Shown in pieces: positions 1-12,000 of a DNA stretch of 64,000 nt. Within the stretch, counting starts at the first letter, position 1, and each line of letters opens with the position of its first letter. The position numbers and the translations under genes were made by a program. The notes under the pieces are model-generated. The model had not been told where the DNA came from. It did not search any database and was given only the letters and a program-made list of their open reading frames with translations. This stretch comes from Calonectria ilicicola (taxonomy: Eukaryota > Ascomycota > Sordariomycetes > Hypocreales > Nectriaceae): the NCBI GenBank assembly GCA_020809705.1, contig CP085826.1, positions 3,348,001 to 3,412,000 on the forward strand. Reading direction: 5' to 3'.

Positions 1-3000
1 TCTCTTAACCGGAAGAGCCCATTCTTCTTGTTCTTCGTCTTCATTTTCTAGTGACCTAGTTGACTCGGTTAATCGAGGCGGGTCAAGGCTTAGATCCTCT
101 GGAGCTGGCTTCGATTCAGTATCGGGTCGGTCAGTATCAAGCCCACTCTTCTTGTCCCTTTTACTTTTCTTCTTCTTCGCAGGTAAGGCCCATTTGTCTT
201 CTTCGTTGGTAAGTGGCGTTGGCTCTGGTATTTCCGAGGAGGGGATACCTCGCGATTGGGTTGAATGTTCCATAACTGGCTCGACTTGCCTCGTCATCTC
301 GTCATCAGAAGACGCATTCCCCACTTGTGAAGACTCAGCGAGCGCTAAGAGCCGAGCAATCTTCCTGGCTTTCTTCCGATCCTTCCTAGACTTTGGGGTG
401 TGCTTTTCGGCGTCAGGGTGTAGTGCAGGCTCGCCTGCGGGTGCCTCATCATGGCGGACCTGTTTGTCAAGCTTCACTTCATTGTCGGCAGCTTCAGTCG
501 GAGCATCTAAGGTAGGAACATGGTCGACGGGAGCATCGCGAGTCCAAGTTCCGAGCCTAGATTCGTTTTCCAAGGGATATTCTTGACTTGACACAGCTTT
601 TTCCTTCGAAGGCTCAGTGAAAGAAGCCTTAGTAGGGACAGGAACAGCATGATGGCCAATATCTTTGATAGCATTCTCCGCTTGGATGGTGCCGTTTCCT
701 GCAGGCTGCTCGGAAATAACTTCAAGTGACAGTGAGCGTCTGATAGCGGGCTCAGTAGTCTCTGTCTCAGAAACGATCGTGGATGATTCGCCAATCGGCG
801 ATGCAAGTGCAACCGTGCTGACGTTTTCGCCTGCTGCATCACCAGCAGCAGTTTGGTGGAGTCCTGGAGCAGCGCTTGGGTCCTCAACGGTGCTTAGTGG
901 ACCCATGGTTTGCAGCTCAGTGACATTTTTTGGCGCCGTTGGGTCTAGCTCGAACCCCTGTGGGTGCAAAGAGCGGTGGGCCCCTAAGCCGAGGTCTCCG
1001 GCTTCGGACCCGAACCGGTTGACCGCTTCTTCGGGATCGGCCTGCATGGATGCTTGAGGGGTAACAGAACTGGTGGTCTGCTCTGCGAGTTCCTTGGCTT
1101 GAGCTGCAAGTTTTTTTTCCTTCTTCTTCTTCTTCTTCTTTTTGGATTTTTTGGAAGGAACTGAACCCGACATGTCGCCTTCGTTCAGCGGTTCCGGCCC
1201 TGTCGCGGTTGGTTCCAGGACTGGCTGAGGGACGACATCTTGTCCATGAAGCTGTCCTTGTTCTGGCTCGAGAACGGACTCCAGGCCTTTGACGAGCTGG
1301 GATGATTCGATAGAATCTTCCCCGGCGTTCATAGGCTTGTCTGGACCTCCAACTACTGCAGGATCGAGGTCTGCTGCCGGCTCAGCCAACGGGCTTCGCT
1401 CCAGCACAGGTGCTTGTCCGACAGCTTGTTCTGCAGCAGGGACTGTTTCTGATCCAATTCTTGGCTGCGTAGTATCGAGTTCTTGAGATCTTTGTTCGGG
1501 CCACTTGGAACTCCCAGATAGTGCGGGAGGATCATTTGGCTTTTTCGTAGACTCCATAAAGCCCGTAGGAATACCAAGTTTCCGCTCCATAAAACCCCAG
1601 ATAGACTCCGAGACAGACTTAGATGCCTTTACTTCCTCATGGGGTTGGGCAGATTCTACGGTCGGCTCCAAGTGCATATCAGACTTAGCTAAGAACTCAG
1701 TGCTCTTACCCTCCTCCTTGTCCTTTTCGGAAAGCTCTAGGTTCAAGCCATCCTCCTCTCGGAGTTCTGGTTTAGTGTCAGGCTTCGTTTGGATGTTAGC
1801 CTGGGATTCGACGGGAGACTCAATAGTCTCGATAATAGCTCTTGGGAAGGTCCCAGTCTCATGGAGTCTGGGTTCTTGGTGAACTGGTGCATCAGTTTCA
1901 AAAACGTCGGCCGCAGGTGAACCGATATTTTCGTTGCCCTGGTCCCAATATTTGCTTTCGGGTTCTGTATCACGCAATCTTCGTGCCGGCGGGACTTCGA
2001 ATTCATGATCATGGCTCTCTGAGACAGCTGGCTGGCTAACTACCTTGGAATGTGGTTCTTGCGGTAGAGTTGATACAGCACTTCCTGCTACTTCAGTAGA
2101 ATCAAGCACCCTGTCTAGAGTAGGATCAATTTTCTCGAGGTAAACATCCGAGTCCAAGGTGGGTTCAAAGCCAGATTCAAAGACTGGGGCAGGACTATGG
2201 CTCAGAACCGGGGAGCTATTCTTGTTAGAAATCACATTAGCTGTCAATTCTACAGGTGCCTCGATGGCAAGTTCAGTCAGGTGGACGGGTGACCCCAGAG
2301 GGAAGACTCGAGAATCCAGCGACGAATCAACTTCGCCGCTTGTGGGTTCAGGTCGTTTCTCCTCTTCATCAGACTTCTGTACAGCTTCGAGTTCTGGCCC
2401 AGGGGCATTGGAAACAATCCGCTCCGAAAGCTCAGTCTCACGCTCAAGATTAGGGTCAGTCTCCAAAAGGGTATCAAGCGTGCTCTCAGCACCAGACACT
2501 TCGACCAGGGAAGATCGATGCTCAGGTTCAGCCGGTGGTTGAGTCTCAAGTTCGGACTTTGGTTCAACTTCAGTTTCGGGCTCAATTATAGGTACAATTT
2601 CGGATTCAGCCACGGGGGTTGACTCGTTTTCAAGCTTCGGGCCAGAACCACCGTCTGGCTCGGTAATTTGCGCAGCCGAACGCTCAGGTTCAGACTCGCG
2701 CCTCAGTGCAGGTTCAACGCCAGATTCTTCCGCAGATTCCGTTGGTACCACTAGAGCGGCCTCTGGTTCTTTGGATGATTCCGACTCAACTGCCTCCAAC
2801 GCAGCAGCAGCCGAAGCTTTTGCTTTCATTAACTTCTTCTTCTGTTTCTTGGACAGGCCAGCGTATTCATCGACATCTTCTTGCTTCTCTGATTCCAGTT
2901 CCGGCCCCGGTTTTGCATGTGATTCGACAGGTGCCCCAATGTCCAAAGCAGGTCCTTTCCCCTTCACATCCTTGTCCAAATCAGACGATCCCAGGCTCCC

Positions 3001-6000
3001 GGCCTCATCGCTTCTTCTTGCGGCGTCCTCCTTTTCCAGTTCCGGTTCCAGTTCCGGTTCCGGGGAGGGAATCTTTGGGTCCTGCAGGTTTTGAAAATCG
3101 ATGTCTTTAGTGTTCTTGTTCTGTTCCTTGGGAAGCATTGGACTGGACCCACCCCGCTCGTCTTCAGGATTAACTTCAGGCTCCTGGCTGGATATAGGCG
3201 GCTCTCCATTCTCATGGGATGCGGCCGTTGGATTTTCGTTGGCCGATGGTACGGATGCTGCCTCAAGTGCAGGCTCTGCTGTTGCGTCTTTGTTGGACTC
3301 TGCAAAGATGTCGTCGTTTGAAGGTCCAGCAGTGGTCTCTTCGGAGTGGGGAAGGGCTTCAGACTCAGGCTCTGTGGACTCTTCAAGCGCGCCCTTCTTC
3401 TTTTTCTTCTTTTTGTCCTTCTTAGACTTTCTTGGAGAAATGGGCTCGGGCTCATCTGTGGCCGTGACTTGTGGTTCTTCAGGGGCCAAAGCATCGGGCA
3501 TATCGGCAGCTGGAGCCTCTGCTAGATCCTGAGCGGGCGGGGTTTCTGTGGGGATTAGGACATCAGCCGGGTTTGTCTGTTCTTCATTCTCTGGGGCGGG
3601 TTCGGGGGCAGGTTCGGGGGCAGGTTCAGGGGTTTTCTCCAGTTCCAATTGGGGCACGAGCATCTCAGCAGGGGGCGGGGCCTCTGCGGCCTCTCCACTG
3701 CCCTGGCTGGGTTGCTCTGGATCAATGGGGGTGGGATCATCTATGGGAGCATCCTTGATTCCTTCAGAAGGCTCCTGGGTGGTAATATCGCCTTCAAGGA
3801 AGCGCTCGGTCTCATCTATCGAGAGGGAATTCTTCTTCTTTTTCTTCTTATTCTTCTTTCCCTTTTTAGGGGTATCCGGGTCGGCTTCTGGTTGACCAGA
3901 CGCTGTGTCCTGTGCATTTTCCTCAACAGGGGCGTCTACAGTAGCCTCAACCTCAGAGGGTCGAGCCTCGTCTACAACCAAAACAGCCTCACTGAATTGC
4001 TCGGGTTGCTCTGCAAGCGGACCATTGAGAGGAGAATCCTGGACTTCTTCATGCTCGACAGGTACTTCCTGAGCTGGAGTGTCTTTCTGCACATGTTCAG
4101 AAGGATCTCCACCAGTGGTCTCCAGGACATGTTCAGCGTCCTCAGGCTGGGTTGACAATGCCTGAGAATCCTCTAATGGAACATCGCCCTGCGAAAAGAG
4201 CGGCTCAGAGATATGGGATTTAAGAGGGGCCAAGGTATCAAATTCCATCGTCAAATGATCAAAGCCCACGGGAATCTCCGGGTTCGTATCATTGTGTTCA
4301 AGAGCTTCGCTGGTCTCTGCGGCTTCGGTTTCGATACCCCAAGCCGTAAAGTCCTCGTCCCCAGCACCACCTATCTCTTCTTGTCCATCTAGATTCTTCT
4401 GACTATCAGTTTCTGGCTGTTCCATAGACGAGACCATGTCATGGACAGGCTTCTCAAGTTCAGAAGGAATAGACGAGTTGTCCTTGAAGTCAATTGGCGT
4501 GTCATCAGTCATCTCAGGGAGAGGCAGTGCCTTGTCCTGGAGGTGAGACTCTTCCGGTGCAGACCCCATATGTTCTTCAAAATCCGCAACGTTGACAGAT
4601 TCTTGGTTGAGAAGATTTGCCTCAATTGCAGGCTCTGCATCACCACTTGCGACGTCAAGCACCTTGGAATCCTCGTCAACTAGCGTGGAAGACAGGATGA
4701 TCGGCTCGAGGTCCATTTTCTTGAGTTCCTTCTTGATCTTCTTTCTCTCTTTTCCGCTCATCTGATCCCATTGTTCTTGAGTAAACTCGAGTTGAACTTC
4801 GGGAGCCGCGTCAGCAACCGGTAGTGTGGTAGCTTCAGAAGTCAAATCAGTTACGGGTTCCAGAGCAGAAGCCATCTGCGGTTCAGAGATAGATTCCATA
4901 ACATCAGCGGTGTCGAGCGCTGACTCTGCGGTTTCGGTCTGGGTCTGCCCGTTGTTGTCAGAAATGGGCTCAGTGACAAGTTGAGAGGCAGGTTCTAGCG
5001 CAGATTCAGAGGCAGGTTCCAGCGCAGATTCAGGGGCAGGTTCGGAGGGAGGGTAAACCACCGTGTCCGTAGGCTCGGATGCAGCATCAGGAACTTGAGT
5101 AGTTGTATCCGGCTCTTGGGGGACTCCATCAGGCACATTAGAAGGCACGATAACCACCTCTAAATCCTTATTCTTAAGCTCCTTCTTCATCTTCTTTTTC
5201 TGTTTTCCGCTCATGTTATCCCAAGCCTCTTGCGTGAATTCGTTCTCAGCTGGAGCAGAGGCCGCGGCAGCGGATTCGGAGACAATGTCAGCTGGCTCGC
5301 TACCTCCAATGCCAGTCTCAAGTTCCTTAGTAACTTCTCCGGTAGGCTCGGTCATAACGTCAGTAGAATCAATGACCTGGGTGCTTTCAGAGATTGGTTC
5401 TGGCTCAGCATGTAGAGACTCAGATTCAACGCCGGCAGACACCGACACAGACTCTATGCCCTCGGGCTCTTTGGCAGCTTCAACAACGAGGCCAGGAGTG
5501 GAGTCGGAAATGGGATCAACTATCTCCAAAACAGGTTCCGAGGATTCAGTGGGTTTTGTTGCCTCAAGTGGATCGATGGCAGTGATAGGTTCTTGAGTTG
5601 ACTCGTCAGTAGGAGTAGGAGTCACCATGACTTCCAGGTCCTTCTTCTTCAACTCTCTCCTAATCTTCTTCCTGTCTTTTGGGCTGTAGTTGTTCCATTC
5701 CTCTTCTGTGAATTCATTTTCAGCCTTGGGAGTAACTTCAATTAATGATTCGAGACTAGGATCAGGATGTCCCTGCAGAAATTCGGGGGCTGCCTCGACA
5801 GTCTCAGTGGCATCCAAACCGTTGGAGATCTCTTCCGCAGCACGTTCAGGCTCAGCAGCTACTTCCACGGATTCCGCTTCTAGTTGGACGGGTTCAGTAA
5901 TCTGAGCCTCTTTGAAGCTTTCCTCGATTGGGGCGGTGGCAGCCTCAGCAGCAGTCCGATCAAGCTCAACTGCTTCTATGCTAGGTTCAGTAGTCTGTTC

Positions 6001-9000
6001 GATCGTATTGGACTCCAGAAAGGTTTCCACTGCTTCAGGGGATGTTGAGTCCATAGAGATCTCGGCGGGCACGACAGTCTCAGAGTCTTTGAGGAGTTGC
6101 TCTACTGGGGCTTGTTCAATATCCCAAGGTTCAACTGGAGCAGAGTCCTTGGTGAAATCCGTGGGTAGCTGAGCGTGATCAATCACACCAGGTAGATCAG
6201 TATCCTTCTCCTCGACAATATGCGTGAGCTCCAAAGGCGCGTCACCAGTCTCAAACACTGACTTGACAGCATCGGCATCAACCTTAGCGCTTTGCTCAGT
6301 GGCAGGCTCTAGAACAGGCTCACCAGGATCGGCAAGCTCAGTAGCAGGCTCAGCCGGCTGAGCGGAGTGTTCAGGTTCATTTGATACTTGTTCGGTTGTG
6401 ATAGGAGACTTCATCACAACCTCTAGGCCCTTTTTTCTGAGATCTCTCTTGATCTGCTTTCTCTCCTTGGCGCTCAGATTGCCCCATTCCTCTTGGGTAA
6501 ATTCATGCTCCGCAGAGGTTTCGATAACAGGTTCAGGAGCACGATCGAGAACTTCTTCGCTCATCGACGGAGGAACTACTTCAGCAGTTTCAGGGGCAGT
6601 TTCAACAGCCAATGAGGATTCAATGTCCCTCGTTTGGTCCTGAGTACCATCTGTCGGCACATGAAGAGGATCTTCAGTCACAGAGTCGACGGCATCTTCG
6701 CCAACCAGCACCTCATGAGATGATTGCTTTTCAGATTCAAAAGGAACCTGAACCACAGGATCGGCGATGTCAGTCTCGACTTCAGCCGTGGAATCGGGGA
6801 CGGCCCTTGTATGTGCTTGATTGGCAGGCTTCTTTTCCACTAATGATCTAAACCAGGAAGTGAGTACTGAGCCGGTCGCTAAGGCGGGGGTTGAGCCTGT
6901 CGAACCCACAGTTGAAGGGGCCGCTTTCTCGACAGATTTATCAGTGGGCCCTTCAACGACTGGTTCCTGGAGAAGACCAGGAGCAGTATCCGAGTCGAGC
7001 TTTGTTGAAGCGCCAACGGGTTCATACTTGATGTGTTCCACTAACTCGCCCAGGTCTTCGACTACTGGCTCTTGAAGAGCGTGAACTGAAACGTCCAGAG
7101 GGGTCTCAACTGTAGACTTTTCTGTGTCATTCTGAGGAAGGTCCACTGAAAACTCGGGAAGTTCAATAGCCGGCTTCGCGATGTCTTCCGTGTTGACATC
7201 TGCCACTGTCTCGGGTTTAGCCTCAACCTGGGTCAAATCCCGAGTGCCCTCATCGAGCTCCTCAACAGAGAGCTCCTCAAGTGCGTCCATCTTTTTATCA
7301 AGAATCTCACGAGGCTCCTCGTGAGAAAAATCTAAAAAAGGGTCCGCAAACTTCTCAATAACGGGTGGTGCAGTAATGTCGTTTGTGAGATCAGAAACAC
7401 GTTCATTAATTTCATGCGTCTCATCTTTGATCTCCTCAGAGATAGATTCCTCGGGCTCTTCGATAATAGGCTCCAGCAAGGTGACATCAGCGGGGATATC
7501 ATAAGCAGGTTCTGTGATAAATTCAGAAGATTCTTCGATGACAGGTTCCTCCATTAGGGGCTCCTCCATTAGAGGTTGCTCCATTAAAGGTTCCAGAGGA
7601 GCATCGGAAGGGGCATCGGCGATGAATTGTTCTGCGGCATCACGTGAATCCACATTGCTCTCCTCGGTAAAAGATTCAGCAGGTTCTTCGATAATAGGCT
7701 CTAAGGGAGCGACGTTGACAGCAACGGCAGGGGTTGGTTCGATGTCGATACTACGGGTCTCATCTGTGATTTCTTTCGCGGAAGGTTGAGTGGGTTCCTC
7801 GACAAACTCGTGGAGACTCTGCTCAATTTTCAAATTGGGAAGAGCCTCACTAATGGTATCTCGAACATCTTTCGTAGACCCCTCTTCAGCGCTGAGAGCC
7901 TCTTTCGGAGTAGCCAGCTCTTCAGTAACGGGAGTTCCTGGCTGGCCATCCACAGCATCAGAAAAGTGCTCGTCCGCCGATGTTAGGTCATCCACAGTCT
8001 CGGACAGCTTATTATCAAGATCCATCTCCTTGGTAGGAGTTGTCTGATCAAGATCCTTGGATATTACGGCAGCTTGAGATGTATCGAGAGAAATGGGTGG
8101 TCTAGTGTGAGCAGACACTGATGTAAGCTCCTGGGGGAGCACCTCTTGAGGAGAATCATGAAGCAGCTCCTTTGCAATATCTATGTTGTACGAATCGCGG
8201 TGCTCAAGCGCTTTCTCAGGAAGCGTGCGCGGGAATACGAATTCGGGTGCGATTTCAGCACGCGGGGTTGTTTCTTCAGAGTCTGCGCCTCCGCCGATAG
8301 GTACCGTTGAAATGGCACTTGTGTTGATTTGCAAAGGGGGTTCCACATGAGGAGCACCTTCAATACCAAAACCAGAGAAATCAGCATATTTGTGAAACTC
8401 AGGCTCAGGGGAGGCTCGCGAAGGAGGTTCGCTGGTCTCACTGGGAGGAATAGGAGGGAGCTCAGGCAGCGCTGGGTGATCCACAGGCGAAAAGTGGCGA
8501 GAATGCTCAACAAGATAGAGGGGCTTAAACTCACGCGAGCTATCCCAGGACATGGGACGGACCGATCGCCTTCCACCCGGCGAGTCTGTAACATTCGCTA
8601 CTGGAGAGCTAGTAGGGGAAGACTTGTAAGCAATCGGAGATCCGGGGTTTGAGCGTTGGCCAAGGCGGAGCTGGATAGGGATTGCAGTGTGGCTGGGCGA
8701 TTTGATTGGGGTATCTTGAGTGCTGCGTCGACGATGGTGACTTAATCGCTGTCTCACACGCTCTTCGGGCGGTGTGTCCGGCCGACTATCGGGGAGAGTG
8801 GGCAACTCGACGGGTGACATTTCAGGACTGCCGGGCTCGCTTGGCGGCAGCGGGAGGAGATCTCCGTATTGTGGATCAATGGCAGGCTTGATGGCTCGGG
8901 GGGCAACCTCAGGGTCGAAGATATCGAAGCTCCTGTTGCGATGGGAGTTATCAAGATCACCATTGTTTCTTGAAGCGTCGGCGACATTAGAGGGGAAAAG

Positions 9001-12000
9001 AGTGCCGGAAGCAATGGCAGCCGCCCCTGCAAGGCCGACACCAGCGCCAACGGTGTCGGCATTATCTAAAAAAGAATCCCCTCTTCCATCTCTGTGACTT
9101 TTCGGCTTGAAGAGGCCAGGGAGGAAACCGCTGGAGCTCCTTTGGTGTTCCCGACGGTCGAAATCTTGACTGCGCCGTGAAGGGCCAGAGCCGGGGGCAG
9201 ACACGACAGACTTGATATCATCGTCGTACTGTGAGGGCTTGCGTCTATGTCTTCTCTCACGTCGGCGTTCGCCACCACGAGACTCTGACACCACAGAGCT
9301 GACATCCCTATCATCATAGTCATCTTGTCTGCGCTCTCTGGGAGTATCGTAAAAATCCCCTTCAGGGCCACTCCTTCGCTTGTCTCTTCTGCTTCTGTGG
9401 CTGGAGGACCCCTCGTGTCGCGAGGACCCGTCATGTCTTGAAGATCCATCATATCTTGATGATCCATCGTATCTCGATGACCCGTCGTGTCTTGATGATC
9501 CATCATGTTTTGATGATCCGTCGTGTGAGCCACCAGGGGCCGAGACAAGAGATCTATCATCACCATAGGAATCCCGGTCTCTTCTATGTCTCCTGGAGTT
9601 TCTCGGCGTCTCCCATTCATCGTCAGACCTACGTTCCCTTGATCGAGATCGAGATCGTGCTTCTTTCGCGAGACGATGGCCAGCGTAAGCAAGGGCACCC
9701 ATGGCAAGAACTGGAGGAATAGCGTGTGAGAGGGTTTCATCCTTGTGAGAGGTACGCCTTCTCCTCTCACGTCTGGGAGCATCCCATTCATCGTCAGACC
9801 TCACTTCCCTTGGTCGTTCCTCAGAGTGGCGTCTTCTATGGGAGGATGGATGAGAGTCGGAGTCATCGTAATCATCGTAATCTCGATGTCTCCGTTGCTT
9901 CCTAGACTTTTGCCGAGGAGCATCCTCCCACACTTGTTCTCCGAACTCCCGCCTTGAAGTTGCATCAGAACGCACCGGGCTACGACGTTCCGGGCTGCGG
10001 CGCTCCGGACTGCGGCGCTCCGGACTGCGATCTTGGACGACCACAACTTTGTCTCGCTTTCGCTGCTCTGCAGGGTTGTATCTAAACTCCAACGAAGGAT
10101 CGATACCACTGACAACTTCGTCACTTGGTGATCCCAAGTTCTCAGTAGTGCGGACACTCTCGACGCCGCGAGGCTTCACTGGCTCAGAATCCACGGGTAT
10201 CTTTTCTTCCTGTGGAGTCTCGACCTCACCAAGAACAAACCCATGCTCTGGTACGCTTTTCGGCGCAGTGTCAACAAGATCAGCCACGGTCTCAACATAG
10301 GGACGTTTGTACCAGGTGTCGCCATTGGCATCCTGCACGCCTGGAGGTGATTCGCGTCGAGAATACGTAGGATCCTCAATGACCATACTATCATCGAAAC
10401 CACTATCTTTCAACCCAGCGGCCAGTGTTGCTGCAAACTCGATGTCATCAGCGTAACTGCCGGGCATTTGTTCCATTCTTGGGCTGATAGGCTTGGGCCC
10501 CGGGACAGGTGGTTCTTGGCTAGAGTCGTCGGCATAAATCTGAGCAGGATGCGCAGAGATATCCCGGCCAGCCTGAGTCAGGTCTTTGAGTTCAACATCG
10601 GGCTCGTTGATAGGTTCCATGGAACTAACAGCCATAGCAGCGGCAATGGCTCCCCATCGACTAGCTTTATTAAGACGTGGACGCGGCTTGTCAGAGATTT
10701 CTGTAGAGACCTCAGCCGAGGCATAACCTTCCGAGTCACTCCTAATATCCGGTGTCTCGATCTCGAAACTCTTAGTCTCATTCTCACCCCATGAAACGGA
10801 TTTGGCAGCAGAAGCTGGCTCCATGGTTTCGTCTTTAGGTTCAATGACGAAATCCTCAACTTGAATCTTCTTTGGCTGCTCAACGTCCTTTAGCTGTTCG
10901 ATTTCCTTTGGTTGCTCGACATCCTTTGGCTGTTCAATTTCTTTTGACTGCTCAACGTCCTTTGGTTGGTCGGTTACCTTGGGCTGTTCGACTACCTTGG
11001 GCTGTTCGATTTCCTTTGGCTGTTCGATTTCCTTTGGCTGCTCGACTTCCCTCGACCGCTCCACTTCCTTCGGCTGTTCGACTTCCCTTGTTGTCTCCTC
11101 ATGGCTTGGGCTAGGTGCACGGCTGGGAACTGGAGTGGGACGAACCAAGTTCAAAACAGGTCGCTCTCGTTCAGCTGAGGGATCCCGTGAAGTAAAGACT
11201 GGCGCATACATGTCGGTAGGAGAGGTTCGGAATCGATGTTCGTCATGAGGAAAGATCTCATTGTCAATTCTCACATCCGCATTAGGGCCGTCATAAATGC
11301 TTGTCTTTGTCTCCTTCTCCTTCTCCTTCTCCTTCTCCTCAAGAACTGGAGGAGTTACGATGGTGAAGGTTTCGACGTCTTCGTCTCGCCACTTATCTAT
11401 CACAGAATGGTCTGGTGAGGTGCTTCGGGAGCGCATTTCATCAGAAGCGATCCTGCGTGCCATAACAGATTCTCGATAATATCGGTCTGCTTCCTCTTGA
11501 ACCAAATCCCTAGGCTGAGCTTTCTCTTTAGGACCAGACTCAGGGGAGGCGCCCTGATTATCCCTTGGGCGTTCTTGAGAAGGGATACTATCAGTTACAC
11601 CTGTGGTGACCGACGCGGACGTCTTGCCATCCTTTGCGTCTTGCTGGACAGTGGTGGCCTTAGGTTGGTCCTCTTCATCTTTGGTCTCTTCTTCGAGGAC
11701 CTGATACCGAGTGACGTCCTGTGTTCCATTTCGGTATCCTTCGACCATTTTCTCAATCTCATAAGAGTCCTTGCGACTGAGCCTGGGATAATCCACTGAA
11801 CTTCTTGGTGGTGAGTCATCAAAATTAGGCTCGCGATCCACGGTCACGATCGTGGGTGTAAGCGGGCGATGGGGAGTGTTAAATCTGGGGGTCATAAACG
11901 CGTCATCAGCAACCTGGTATTGAAACGGGTCAACCACTGATGTGGACAATGCTGGCAGAGTTGTTCCCGCAACAATCTCTTGGCCGGCCATGGTTGATGG

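Noticed and set aside
9066..9791. 241-codon minus-strand frame inside the leashin-like gene
   Set aside because: It is a shifted-frame shadow of the real frame (RYDGSS repeats read out of frame); the main frame is open over the whole region.
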